A stretch of DNA of 21,336 bases from JBCAWW01 sp039024315 (GCA_039024315.1 JBCCQN010000140.1:1-21336), one strand, 5' to 3'; shown: positions 1 to 8,170, numbered from the stretch's first letter. Program-made: numbers and translations. The notes: generated from the letters alone by a model not told the origin.

Positions 1-591
1 GCAGTGGAAGCAGATGAAGTTTACATCGTAGCTGGTCATAAAGGACAACCCGAAAAGGTGGAGAAATCGGGTCGTCCGCCCCGTAGAAGGCGTTTGAAAG
101 GGCATCGTGGCCGTGGGACCTCGGCCTCTGAAAAACCGCCAGTCTTAGGATTGGTCCAGCGAGATGGCTCGCTGATTCTACGAGCTCTGGACAATGTCCA
201 GCAAGCGACGATTCGTCCTGTGATTCTCCGCTCCGTCCAGCAGGGTAGCCTGATTTACACGGATGAATACAATATCTACGATCGGCTTGAACAATGGGGA
301 TTCCGACGCAAAAGTGTCTGCCATGCACAGGGCGAATACGCTAGGGATGAAGATGAGGATGGATTCTGCGAGGTCCATGTCAATACGCAAGAAGGAATCT
401 GGTCCGTATTACGATCATGGTTGAGACCACACCGAGGAGTCTCCATGGATAAACTGCCGTTGTATTTAGGATTCTTTGAATTTGTTTTCAATACAAAGCG
501 AAGAGGAAATGCCTTGATTCAACATCTTTTTGAAACCATTTTAGGCCCTGATTTGAGAAGAATGGAGCAATTTGCCTTATCCCCCGAATAG
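1..591 (+). CDS. IS1595-family transposase, 5'-truncated by the window edge
   Basis: This is the C-terminal ~196 residues of a DDE-type transposase that would cut and join insertion-sequence ends. The reading frame is open at base 1, so the gene begins left of the window and the GTG at base 4 is not a real start. The start of the visible part reads EADEVYI, the first acidic motif of ISXO2-like/IS1595 catalytic domains. A second acidic motif follows at IYTDEYNIYD. The tail has the family pattern HVNTQEGIWSVLRSWLRPH followed by a conserved YLGFFEFVFNTKRR block. The N-terminal zinc-ribbon part expected in this family is not visible. A basic stretch (RPPRRRRLKGHRGRG) lies between the first two motifs. 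The stop is TAG at 589-591. Family assignment is confident; whether the element is intact cannot be judged from this window. Confidence 0.88.
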   Translation, partial: AVEADEVYIVAGHKGQPEKVEKSGRPPRRRRLKGHRGRGTSASEKPPVLGLVQRDGSLILRALDNVQQATIRPVILRSVQQGSLIYTDEYNIYDRLEQWGFRRKSVCHAQGEYARDEDEDGFCEVHVNTQEGIWSVLRSWLRPHRGVSMDKLPLYLGFFEFVFNTKRRGNALIQHLFETILGPDLRRMEQFALSPE

Positions 592-593
592 TA

Positions 594-615
594 TATAAGA
601 GCGTATCAGATAACC
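594..615. repeat. putative right terminal inverted repeat of the IS1595-type element
   Basis: Three bases after the transposase stop, the reverse complement starts GGTTATCTGATACGC. A GG-initial end close to the transposase stop is what the right end of an IS1595-type element would look like. The left end lies outside the window, so the repeat cannot be matched. The eight bases after it (616-623) would be the target duplication. This is inference only. Confidence 0.3.
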
Positions 616-731
616 AAATCAATATAGGAAATATGAGCAAAATTATTAGGCTAGATCTTAATTAACGTTCATGGTTATTATTCCAAGCGATATTTAGATA
701 GCTCAGTCATACTTTTCATTGCCGCAAATTA

Positions 732-745
732 TTTTTTGGGGGGGG
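732..745. repeat. homopolymer junction T6-G8 in intergenic DNA
   Basis: Six T are followed directly by eight G in the gap between the transposase and the first CHAT gene. No ORF covers it. The tract lies about 220 bp upstream of the CHAT start. The rest of 592-962 holds no recognisable gene; it is AT-rich and contains the inverted repeat listed next. Confidence 0.6.
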
Positions 746-853
746 ACAGAGCGGGTTTTTATTTTGATCTGTAGAATCGCAACATTCTGATTTAGAGCTT
801 ATATGGACTATCCTTAAAAGTTGAAATTTCATGTAGCTTCTTCTTTTAAACAA

Positions 854-881
854 GAAGTAATTTCGTAAATCTAATTACTTC
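854..881. promoter_or_regulatory. 9-bp perfect inverted repeat upstream of the CHAT gene
   Basis: GAAGTAATT (854-862) and AATTACTTC (873-881) are perfect reverse complements separated by 10 bases. The site lies about 80 bp before the CHAT start codon. No T-run follows on the plus strand, so it is not a classical terminator. It could be an operator for a dimeric repressor or a leader hairpin; the sequence does not decide. Confidence 0.4.
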
Positions 882-962
882 ATTTACTTTCTACACCACA
901 GTGGAACATCATCCAACAATTGGACCACAGTACCCCAAATATTATCTCAAAACATATTGAAA

Positions 963-3890
963 ATGAGGTTAACAATATGCATTTCCATCATCATTTCGTT
1001 TTTTCATTGCCAAGCACAAAGTTCAATTTTCGATGAAAATTGCCAATTGATGGAAAAATATTTCGGAATGGCAGTTGATTTTTACGATATAAATGAAGAT
1101 TCTAGTAAACTTTATTTTGAGAGAATTATTAATCTAGCTGAGTCAAAGAACCCATATTTAAAGGATGAAGACTATTATATATTATCTCTGCTCGCGATTT
1201 CCACGATTTATAATAATTTTGAGAAATGGGATAGCTCTCTATATTACTCCAATAAAGTGATTGATGAATTTGATAATCACTTGCATTCAGAGAACTTAAT
1301 ATATCTAGGTAAAAATAATCTCGCCTCAAATCAGTACAGAAAGGGTAATATAATTAGTGCAATTGAGTCTCTCAATTCATTAGAACAAGTAGGGGAAAAT
1401 CTAGATAATGATGCTAAGGCAGCCATTTACCATAATCTGGGCTTTTTTTATAGTAAGGTAGGAGACTTAAATCTCGCAGAATCTTATTATGAAAAATCAC
1501 TCTCTCAGTTACCTTTTTTAAATAGTGAGCTAGATAAAGCAGAGGTTTTTAAAAATCTAGGTTATTGTGCAGAACAACAAGAGAGATATCTCCAAGCAAA
1601 ACGGCATTTTCAAAAATCAATTAATTATTACAAGAAAGTAAAATATTTACGGAGAATTGATCGTCGAGAGTTTGCCGATACGTACCTATCAATAGCCATG
1701 ATTGAATCAAAATTGGGCAATAAGGATAGCATGTTATTTTATCTAAATATTGGTAACCAAGAATTTGACTTTCAAAAATATAATAAACTTGAAGACTGGA
1801 TTCTTGGGAACTATTTTATTCATTGGGGAAGTTTTCTAGACTGTAATCAGACAAAGAAATTTTTCTTTGGTGAAATAGATAATTCCAAAATCCGTTTCGC
1901 AGATCGCCCCAATCACCCCAATCTTACAATTCGCTATCAGAAGTTAGCCCAAGCCTACTCTCTCTGCAATCAATACGATAGTGCCATGTATTACTTTCAG
2001 CATGCGCTTCGCTTCTCTGCGGAGGTGGATACCACTCAAAGCTACTTTTATCTCCCTTCCATCGAACAAGTGCGGTATCCGCACAATGTCGTCCCTGTCC
2101 TGATTGAACGAGGAAAAACGCTCAAAGCTTGGTATGATGCGGAAGGGGATATCGCGCGGCTCAGGGACGCCTATGAAAGCTATCTGTTAGCAACTCGACT
2201 CATCGATCGCCTGCGGAAGGGATTCCGTTCCGCAGGCTCTAAGTTGCTGCTTTCCGAGGATGCGATTCCAACCTATGAAGCGGCGATTCAACTTGCGTGG
2301 CAATTGTATCAATCTACTGGAGAGGAGAGTTATCGTGATCAGATCATCAGCTTAATGGAGCAAAACAAAGCATCCTTACTGCTAGAGCGATTGAAGGAAA
2401 GCGACATCAAAACGCAACTAGGGGTACCCGATAGTGTGTTGGAGGAGGAGCGGGAGCTACGTATTGATATTGCCTACTATCAAAAGTTACTTTATCAGCA
2501 GACGGAAGACGCAAATGAAAGTGATAGTAGTAAAATATCAGAATTACGCCAAAAGATATTCACTCGCGAGGAGTCATTGCGTCAGCTGCAAGACCTCTTG
2601 GCTGATAAATACCCTGAGTATCATCAACTCAAATATGCTGAGTCGGTAGCGGACCTAAACAGTATTCGCCATCAGCTATTGGGGAACGCAGAGCAAATGA
2701 TCGAATACTTTTGGGGAGATAGTAACTTGATCGTTTTAGGGATCAGCGAGGCAGATATTAGTTACCATATGGTACCGATTGCCGAGCTTGAACCCAACTT
2801 ACAGGCATTTCGGAGGATGTTGACAGATCGTAAAGCGGCCACTCAAAACGGTAATAACCCAGCAAGTGTCAAGGCCTATCAGCACTTAGCCTACCAGCTT
2901 TATCAACAATTGATCGAACCCGTCGTTCCCCGGAGGGAGCAAAATCAACATCTCCTGATCATCCCTGATGGACCATTAGCCCTGCTCCCCTTTGATCTTT
3001 TGGTAGCGAGTCAAGAGGACAAATCTTCCCATTTTCGTGCCCTAGATTATCTGTTTCGGCAGCATGATTTTTATTACGCTTACTCAGCTACACTGCTGAT
3101 TGATCAACCTAAGAAACCTGAAGCAGAACAATTTTATGCTGGGTTTGCCCCTACTTATGGGGAAACAGATTTGTATGCCGAAGCCCGCGATTTTAGCCCT
3201 TTGGACTCGGGAGTAAGAGGTGGCTTTAGCCCTCTTTTGAACAATCAGCAAGAGGTTGAAAACATTGCGGCTCAATTTTCCGGTAGCTATTGGACGGGGA
3301 GTGAAGCCTCAGAAGCTCGCTTCAAAATGAGTGCAGACAAGTATCGAGTTTTGCATTTGGCCATGCATGCCTTTACCAATGATGATTCTCCTAATTTGAG
3401 CGGTTTGGTATTTAGTCCGACTTCGTCGAACGCTAAAAATGAATCCGAGGATGGGATTTTACATACCTACGAGATCTATGATTTGGATCTGAAAGCTGAG
3501 CTTGCGGTCTTGTCTGCGTGCAATACAGGGATTGGTAAGATTCAAAAGGGGGAAGGTGTCATGAGTCTGGCCCGCGCTTTTACCTATGCAGGCTGTCCTA
3601 GCCTTTTGATGAGTTTATGGCAAGCGGACGACGAAGCCACGAGAGGAATTATGGATTTATTTTTCGATAAAATGCAAGACGGAGTTACCAAATCTGAAGC
3701 ATTACGGCAAGCCAAGCTAGCCTTCCTAAGCCAAACGGATCGCGCTCATCCACATTTTTGGGGCGCTTTCTTGGTAATTGGGCAAAATACTCCTCTGCAA
3801 GAGAAAAGTTACTGGCCTTGGCTTTTAGGGCTTGGGATATTGGTGCTGGGAGGCGTTTATGCTTACCCAAAACTAAAAAGAGTAGCTTAA
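963..3890 (+). CDS. exported TPR-CHAT (caspase-like) protein with C-terminal membrane anchor
   Basis: A 975-residue protein. The start chosen is ATG at 963; the frame opens two codons earlier at TTG, but the signal peptide (basic MRLT, hydrophobic core, then CQAQ) fits the ATG. TPR-type helical repeats fill roughly residues 130-470, for example a YHNLGFFYSKVGDLNLAESY unit. A charged, probably coiled-coil linker follows at about 480-560. The CHAT domain is at the C-terminal end, with the His of LHLAMHAF (His802) and the Cys of LSACNTG (Cys853) forming the expected catalytic pair. A single hydrophobic helix (about 945-967) ends in a basic KLKR tail. The predicted layout puts the protease domain in the periplasm, anchored in the inner membrane. 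GC content jumps near base 1,880: the first ~300 codons are much more AT-rich than the rest. The substrate is unknown, and no partner gene is adjacent except the convergent second CHAT gene. Confidence 0.88.
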   Translation: MRLTICISIIISFFHCQAQSSIFDENCQLMEKYFGMAVDFYDINEDSSKLYFERIINLAESKNPYLKDEDYYILSLLAISTIYNNFEKWDSSLYYSNKVIDEFDNHLHSENLIYLGKNNLASNQYRKGNIISAIESLNSLEQVGENLDNDAKAAIYHNLGFFYSKVGDLNLAESYYEKSLSQLPFLNSELDKAEVFKNLGYCAEQQERYLQAKRHFQKSINYYKKVKYLRRIDRREFADTYLSIAMIESKLGNKDSMLFYLNIGNQEFDFQKYNKLEDWILGNYFIHWGSFLDCNQTKKFFFGEIDNSKIRFADRPNHPNLTIRYQKLAQAYSLCNQYDSAMYYFQHALRFSAEVDTTQSYFYLPSIEQVRYPHNVVPVLIERGKTLKAWYDAEGDIARLRDAYESYLLATRLIDRLRKGFRSAGSKLLLSEDAIPTYEAAIQLAWQLYQSTGEESYRDQIISLMEQNKASLLLERLKESDIKTQLGVPDSVLEEERELRIDIAYYQKLLYQQTEDANESDSSKISELRQKIFTREESLRQLQDLLADKYPEYHQLKYAESVADLNSIRHQLLGNAEQMIEYFWGDSNLIVLGISEADISYHMVPIAELEPNLQAFRRMLTDRKAATQNGNNPASVKAYQHLAYQLYQQLIEPVVPRREQNQHLLIIPDGPLALLPFDLLVASQEDKSSHFRALDYLFRQHDFYYAYSATLLIDQPKKPEAEQFYAGFAPTYGETDLYAEARDFSPLDSGVRGGFSPLLNNQQEVENIAAQFSGSYWTGSEASEARFKMSADKYRVLHLAMHAFTNDDSPNLSGLVFSPTSSNAKNESEDGILHTYEIYDLDLKAELAVLSACNTGIGKIQKGEGVMSLARAFTYAGCPSLLMSLWQADDEATRGIMDLFFDKMQDGVTKSEALRQAKLAFLSQTDRAHPHFWGAFLVIGQNTPLQEKSYWPWLLGLGILVLGGVYAYPKLKRVA
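2209..2237. repeat. 10-bp perfect inverted repeat inside the CHAT coding region
   Basis: GCCTGCGGAA (2209-2218) and TTCCGCAGGC (2228-2237) are perfect complements around a 9-base loop. The segment encodes RLRKGFRSAGSK, a stretch that fits what TPR-CHAT proteins normally carry just before the CHAT module, so it may be chance under protein constraint. Confidence 0.5.
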
Positions 3891-3965
3891 GTACTTAGAC
3901 TTTAGTATCGAGAACTAAGAATCAGGTAAATTGGCTAATATGGTTCATCAAGGCCATTTTCTCGG

Positions 3966-3995
3966 TACTGAATACTCTTTACTCTTCACATAATA
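3966..3995. repeat. dispersed intergenic element, copy A
   Basis: This TACTGA-initial, pyrimidine-rich 30-mer matches 24 of 30 bases of a second copy at 12734-12763. A similar flank (AAGGCC here, AAAGCC there, then a T-rich run) precedes both. Both copies sit near GCGTT-type hairpin repeats. No function is evident. Confidence 0.45.
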
Positions 3996-4021
3996 TTTTG
4001 GATTGGCCTTAGTTTATGACT

Positions 4022-4038
4022 ACTCCTTCGGAGAACGC
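4022..4038 (-). repeat. GCGTT hairpin repeat (CTCC/GGAG variant)
   Basis: On the minus strand the site reads GCGTT-CTCC-GAA-GGAG-T. It follows the same plan as the other copies but has a different, still fully paired stem. It lies in the 219-bp gap between the two convergent CHAT genes. Confidence 0.6.
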
Positions 4039-4060
4039 TTATTTAGGGCCTTGTATAAAG

Positions 4061-4087
4061 GCAAAATTGAGCGTTCCGCGCAGCGGT
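4061..4087 (+). repeat. GCGTT hairpin repeat, long exact copy
   Basis: The core is GCGTT-CCGC-GCA-GCGG-T (4071-4087), preceded by GCAAAATTGA. All 27 bases recur without a mismatch at 9904-9930. It lies just past the stop of the second CHAT gene. Confidence 0.8.
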
Positions 4088-4109
4088 ACTCCTAAAAAAT
4101 GGCTACCCA

Positions 4110-6584
4110 CTACGCTCCACTTAAAGCGGCAATAGGACCTGCATCCCCTTGACAAATAAATGCAGCCCAATAAAAAGGTTCTGGATATTGCCGCTTGATG
4201 GCTAATTGGGCCTCTCGCAATGATGCGGCTCGCCCTTTACCCGCTAAGAGATTTTTGTAGAAAGCTGCCATCAAGAGCTGGGTCTGTTGATCAGGAACCT
4301 TCCAAAGGCTGAGAATCCGCGTTCGGGCACCGGCCAAAGCAAAAGCCCTAGTCAGACCGAAAACCCCCTCACTCACCACAATATCGCCTAGAGCGGTTTC
4401 ACAAGCCGATAAAACCACCAACTCAGTACCCTGTAATTTTAGACTCGCGGCCTCAATGCTGTTCAATATGCCGTCATCCTCTTGAGGGCCGAGATTTTGC
4501 TGCGTCAACCAAGTATTGGCTCCTGCTAAGGCCAAGCCAGAGCCTAAGCCTCCCTTGCCAATCTGATCCGGATTACTAAGGCGACTATGCTGCTGAGTGG
4601 GCTGACCTAGAAAAAATCCATGGGTAGCAAGATGGAGGATCAGCGGTGAGCTTAAGGACTTTAAGCTGGCTTCGGTAGCATCAGCCCCCATCAAAGGCTG
4701 TACTCCCAGTAACTTTCCAATCAGCTTTCCTTCAGGGACTGTGCCGGCTAAATGAGTAAAACGAACTTTTTGTTTGTATAGGCTTTCATCATTCTGAGAA
4801 CGCTTCTCTCGCGATTTTCTATCGACTTGACGGTTAGAGCCTAAATCGTAATCTGGTGCAGCCATCACTACCGACGGATTTGAGGAGAAAGGACTCAACT
4901 GAGCTACTCTGACTAACTCTCTGGCACTGGTCAAATAACTAATTTGAAAATGATCAATCAATAATTTGTCCTGATAGGGTAGGGCTGCAAAGGGAAGTCG
5001 CGATAGCTCCCCATCGGTACTGATAAAAAGCTGTTTGCTATGAGACAGTATCTTTTCCAGAGGACCCAACAATAATGCGAATAATTCATTGCCTGCTTTG
5101 GAGGTAGGATTACCTCTCAATGGCTCAAAGATCAGGCTACGGTCCTCACTCCTGTGATCTCCCGTAATACTTAGCCGAAAATTTTTGATTGCCTGGTCGA
5201 TCAAACTTGCGTCTCCAAGATCCCAAAAGTGGGTTTGGCCATTTCTATCTAGGCTCAATACCATATAATGAATAGGACCATTAAAGCCTCCTTCTGAAGG
5301 TTTTTGCGAGTGAAAGTCAAATTGCTGGTATTGGACAAATTCTAGATAGATCGTTTTTGGGGGTAGGGCTAATTGGGCGGCTTGCAAATCGAAAGATTGA
5401 AAACTGTGCAAGAGATCCTGCTTTAATTCATCTTTTAATAAAGCTTGTTCCAATTTCTGGGCGCTGATTTCCCACTGCATCATCTGCTCACGCAATGCAT
5501 GCAGACTTTCTCCTCGCTCTGTTCCAGCAAGAGCCTTTTGGGCGATACGGACTCGTATTTGCTGGATCTGCTCCCATTTTTTTGCTTGTTTAGGGCTTTG
5601 GCGGTATTGCTTTTCTTGAAAAAGCAGGCTGTCGAGTCCCAAAGATTTTCTCCTGCCGATAAGATTAAGGATTTTTGCGGCTATCGCTTGATCGCCCACA
5701 AAATATCGAGCCGCTAAAGAAAGAAATCGCTCTACCGAAAGCATCATGCTGGAAACAAAACGATGGCGAATTTCTTCGGAGAGTTTGGTGAAAATATATT
5801 GGATTTGGTGATCATAAATATGTTCGGCCTGCTCAAAAAGCGCTACCGCCTTTCGGGGATCATTTTGATATACTCGGATAAAGGCGAGGTTTTGCAATAT
5901 ATCTGCTAAGGGGGCATACTGCTCTCCGCTCATAGTTTTGATATTGTTGTAAGCTTGCTCAAATAGGGGTTCTGCCTCATCATATCGTCCTTGCTGAAAA
6001 AGACATGCTCCCATCCCAAAGTGGCAATCTGAGATTTGACCTTTATACTGCTCGTTATCAAGCTTTTGGTAGATATTTAGGACTGTTTTATAGCCTTCAA
6101 AGGCCATCTCAAGCATCGCTGCTCCCGATTGGCGATAAAGCTCCGCAAGAGCAAATAAGGCAGCCGCATAATCAGGGTGCTGATCTCCTTTCGCTTCCAA
6201 TTGAATCTTGACCATGCCCCTCAGTAGGAAGTCGGCTTGCTTTTGATCACCCATTTCAAGGTACATAGTCGTAAGCCCCCTTAAACCTCTGAGGTAGAGA
6301 GGATCTACTTCCTCATGCGGTTTCGGAATAGCGTTCAGCGCATGCTGGTAAAATGAAAAAGCCTCATCATACAGACGGATATATTGATAGCCGTCGGCGA
6401 TGCACAATAGACTCTGAGCAAAATAATGGCTTTTGCCGGGCTTGAGCTTTTGTTTGCTCAACTCATAGGCCTGCATGGCTTCTTCTAGGCCTGCGTCAAA
6501 AAAACCTGCAGCATAATGATTTCTGGCGATATCTATTTTGGTTTTGACTTGAGCTTCGGTTTTCCTGCGTTTTCTACCAAACAT
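4110..6584 (-). CDS. cytoplasmic TPR-CHAT (caspase-like) protein
   Basis: An 824-residue protein with no signal peptide (it starts MFGRKRRKTEAQ) and no membrane segment, so probably cytoplasmic. The N-terminal ~270 residues are TPR repeats (for example FYQHALNAIPKPHEEVDPLY and FGMGACLFQQGRYDEAEPLF). A helical linker follows, then the CHAT domain from about residue 430. The catalytic dyad is visible as His655 in LHLATHGFF and Cys728 in LSACETALG. The downstream SEGVFGLTRAFALAGART and LSLWKVPD blocks are standard for CHAT domains. The gene converges on the exported CHAT gene upstream, with repeats between them, and is divergent from the DUF2855 gene. The ATG at 6584 is the only sensible start. 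The role is not known: CHAT proteases often act in regulated proteolysis or defence, but nothing adjacent names a substrate. Confidence 0.9.
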   Translation of the reverse strand: MFGRKRRKTEAQVKTKIDIARNHYAAGFFDAGLEEAMQAYELSKQKLKPGKSHYFAQSLLCIADGYQYIRLYDEAFSFYQHALNAIPKPHEEVDPLYLRGLRGLTTMYLEMGDQKQADFLLRGMVKIQLEAKGDQHPDYAAALFALAELYRQSGAAMLEMAFEGYKTVLNIYQKLDNEQYKGQISDCHFGMGACLFQQGRYDEAEPLFEQAYNNIKTMSGEQYAPLADILQNLAFIRVYQNDPRKAVALFEQAEHIYDHQIQYIFTKLSEEIRHRFVSSMMLSVERFLSLAARYFVGDQAIAAKILNLIGRRKSLGLDSLLFQEKQYRQSPKQAKKWEQIQQIRVRIAQKALAGTERGESLHALREQMMQWEISAQKLEQALLKDELKQDLLHSFQSFDLQAAQLALPPKTIYLEFVQYQQFDFHSQKPSEGGFNGPIHYMVLSLDRNGQTHFWDLGDASLIDQAIKNFRLSITGDHRSEDRSLIFEPLRGNPTSKAGNELFALLLGPLEKILSHSKQLFISTDGELSRLPFAALPYQDKLLIDHFQISYLTSARELVRVAQLSPFSSNPSVVMAAPDYDLGSNRQVDRKSREKRSQNDESLYKQKVRFTHLAGTVPEGKLIGKLLGVQPLMGADATEASLKSLSSPLILHLATHGFFLGQPTQQHSRLSNPDQIGKGGLGSGLALAGANTWLTQQNLGPQEDDGILNSIEAASLKLQGTELVVLSACETALGDIVVSEGVFGLTRAFALAGARTRILSLWKVPDQQTQLLMAAFYKNLLAGKGRAASLREAQLAIKRQYPEPFYWAAFICQGDAGPIAALSGA

Positions 6585-6727
6585 AAATGGACTTAGGAGA
6601 AGTGGGAAGTACTTGATTATGAACGATCAAGCAGCCATAATATAACGAACTCTGCTGATCCACCCAATGCTGGGCATAAGGACAAATTATCCTCAAAATC
6701 GCTTTGTGAAATATAATTCTAGCAGGG

Positions 6728-6749
6728 CTTTAGTATCTTAATGCTAAAG
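6728..6749. promoter_or_regulatory. inverted repeat just upstream of the DUF2855 gene
   Basis: CTTTAG (6728-6733) and CTAAAG (6744-6749) are perfect complements around ten bases, ending 16 bases before the start codon. It could be an operator or a leader hairpin over the initiation region. The remainder of the 181-bp divergent gap 6585-6765 shows nothing else recognisable. Confidence 0.3.
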
Positions 6750-6765
6750 GACAAATACTATTTAC

Positions 6766-7839
6766 ATGAACGAGATCTTTCGCGTTGAGAAACAGAATAT
6801 ATATCGAGTCGATACGACTCAGAGTGTTTTAGCACCATTGCAGGAGGGGGAGGTGCGCTTGGCCATCGATAAATACGCCTTTACCACCAATAATATCACC
6901 TATGCGGTCAGTGGCTTTAAACTAAAGTATTGGAACTTTTTCCCTGCTGAGGAACCCTATGGGATCATTCCGGTATGGGGCTATGCCAAGGTAGTAGCCT
7001 CTGAGCATGCAGAGATCAAAGTTGGTGAGCGTTATTATGGCTACTACCCCATGGCGACTCATTGTACGGTGATTCCACACAAAGTAAAGTCTTTTGGGTT
7101 TTCTGATAGCGCGGCTCACCGCCAAGAAATGGCTCCAGTTTACAACCAATATTTGAAGGTAGAGAATGAGGAAAACCAAGAGCAGGCAGTTGGTAATTTT
7201 ACTCCTATCATTAAACCGCTTTTTGCTACCTCTTTTTTGATTTACCAGTTCCTGAAATCTCAGGCCTTCCTTGATGCAGAGCAGGTAATCATTACCAGTG
7301 CATCTTCTAAGACGAGCCTAGCTTTGGCTTTCAATTTGCGCCAACATAGTGCTCAAGATGGAAAGAAGATCGTAGGCCTTACCTCTGCGCGGAACGCTCA
7401 ATTTGTGCAAGGCTCGGGCTATTATGATACTGTTTTAGCTTACGAAGATTATCAGTCCATTGACAGTGCCAAATCAGTAATCGTAGACATGAGTGGCAAT
7501 CATAGTTTGTTGCAAAACTTATCTGATCAACTGGGCGAGCTCATCCAGCACATTGCTCTGGTGGGTCTCACCGATTGGAAGGCTGCCGGACGCTTTTCCA
7601 ACATACCAAAGACCCAGTTTTTCTTCGCCCCTAACCACTTCAAGACTTTTTATCAGGAATATGGGGCCGAGCGCGCCAATCAAATGCTCAATGATGCGTT
7701 GGGAGGTTTTATTCATGATATGAAGGAGCTAACGGAGCTTGAGTTTGTGACGGATATGGAGACTTTAAGTAAGCTTTACTTGGAGATGGTTGATGGGAAA
7801 GTTGATCCTAGGAAGAGTTATTTGGTAAAGTTGGGATAG
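6766..7839 (+). CDS. DUF2855 family protein (MDR/quinone-oxidoreductase-like)
   Basis: A 357-residue soluble protein recognised as DUF2855, a family distantly related to medium-chain (zinc-free) dehydrogenases. Family-typical blocks are the N-terminal DKYAFTTNNITYAVSG (about 35-50), GIIPVWGYAKV (about 66-76), the ITSASSKTSLALAFNLR nucleotide-fold segment (about 176-192) and GLTSARN..F (about 204-213). The reaction and substrate are unknown. The gene stands alone, divergent from the CHAT gene and convergent with the toxin-antitoxin pair. An oddity is that codons 207-213 (SARNAQF) contain a 20-base exact match to the GCGTT hairpin repeat found in intergenic DNA here. No strong ribosome binding site precedes the ATG. 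Confidence 0.85.
   Translation: MNEIFRVEKQNIYRVDTTQSVLAPLQEGEVRLAIDKYAFTTNNITYAVSGFKLKYWNFFPAEEPYGIIPVWGYAKVVASEHAEIKVGERYYGYYPMATHCTVIPHKVKSFGFSDSAAHRQEMAPVYNQYLKVENEENQEQAVGNFTPIIKPLFATSFLIYQFLKSQAFLDAEQVIITSASSKTSLALAFNLRQHSAQDGKKIVGLTSARNAQFVQGSGYYDTVLAYEDYQSIDSAKSVIVDMSGNHSLLQNLSDQLGELIQHIALVGLTDWKAAGRFSNIPKTQFFFAPNHFKTFYQEYGAERANQMLNDALGGFIHDMKELTELEFVTDMETLSKLYLEMVDGKVDPRKSYLVKLG
7381..7408 (-). repeat. GCGTT repeat copy inside the DUF2855 coding region
   Basis: The minus strand matches the long 27-base copies (4061-4087, 9904-9930) over 20 consecutive bases, with one substitution and one extra base at the ends. It encodes SARNAQF in frame on the plus strand. One stem position is mismatched (CCGC against GAGG). 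Confidence 0.6.
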
Positions 7840-7841
7840 GG

Positions 7842-7858
7842 GCTGCTCCGCAGAATGC
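7842..7858 (-). repeat. GCGTT-like hairpin repeat after the DUF2855 stop
   Basis: On the minus strand the site reads GCATT-CTGC-GGA-GCAG-C: a 4-bp stem with a three-base loop and one change in the GCGTT lead. It sits two bases after the stop codon, in the 40-bp gap between two convergent genes. Confidence 0.5.
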
Positions 7859-7879
7859 TAGCTGATAGTTACTTTAACA

Positions 7880-8170
7880 TTATTGATCGGGCCAGTTCTG
7901 TGGTGAGGCTTTTTGAGAAATTAACATTATAGCAGTAACCAGCATTTCTTTTTCCGCTATATGAAAGAATAAATAGTATCCTGACTTTGGCAATCGTGCA
8001 GCCCTTAATTGCCCTTTTGGTGGATAACTCTCAGGCATAGACTCTAGCCTTCGTATAACAGATTCAATTTCAGACTCAAATTGCTGCAAACTTTTTTTAG
8101 CGTCCGAAAAGCGCTCAATTATGGATGCGTATTGGTCTGCTGCTTGGGGAGTAAAGATGACCTTATACAT
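7880..8170 (-). CDS. ParE/RelE-superfamily toxin
   Basis: A 96-residue basic protein with the family outline: a YKVIFTPQAADQY first strand and helix, a long helix with EIESVIRRLESMPESYP, then RAARLPKSGYYLFFHIAEKEMLVTAIMLISQKASPQNWP. The pattern 'repressed helix, YYLFFHI strand, final W-P' is typical of ParE-like toxins, which poison gyrase; RelE-like relatives cleave mRNA. The sequence does not settle which activity applies. The start codon overlaps the antitoxin stop by one base (TAATG), which implies translational coupling. Length is normal for the family. Confidence 0.82.
   Translation of the reverse strand: MYKVIFTPQAADQYASIIERFSDAKKSLQQFESEIESVIRRLESMPESYPPKGQLRAARLPKSGYYLFFHIAEKEMLVTAIMLISQKASPQNWPDQ

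Noticed and set aside
957..962. TTG start of the exported CHAT gene
   Set aside because: The in-frame ATG at 963, two codons later, gives the same protein with a normal signal peptide.
4316..4332. GCGTT-like hairpin within the second CHAT gene
   Set aside because: The stem is only three pairs and the codons encode the normal AGART segment of CHAT domains, so it is likely chance.
963..6584. CRISPR type III-E (Craspase) association of TPR-CHAT proteins
   Set aside because: No repeats with spacers and no cas-like gene are present in the window, and the exported CHAT protein has a signal peptide.
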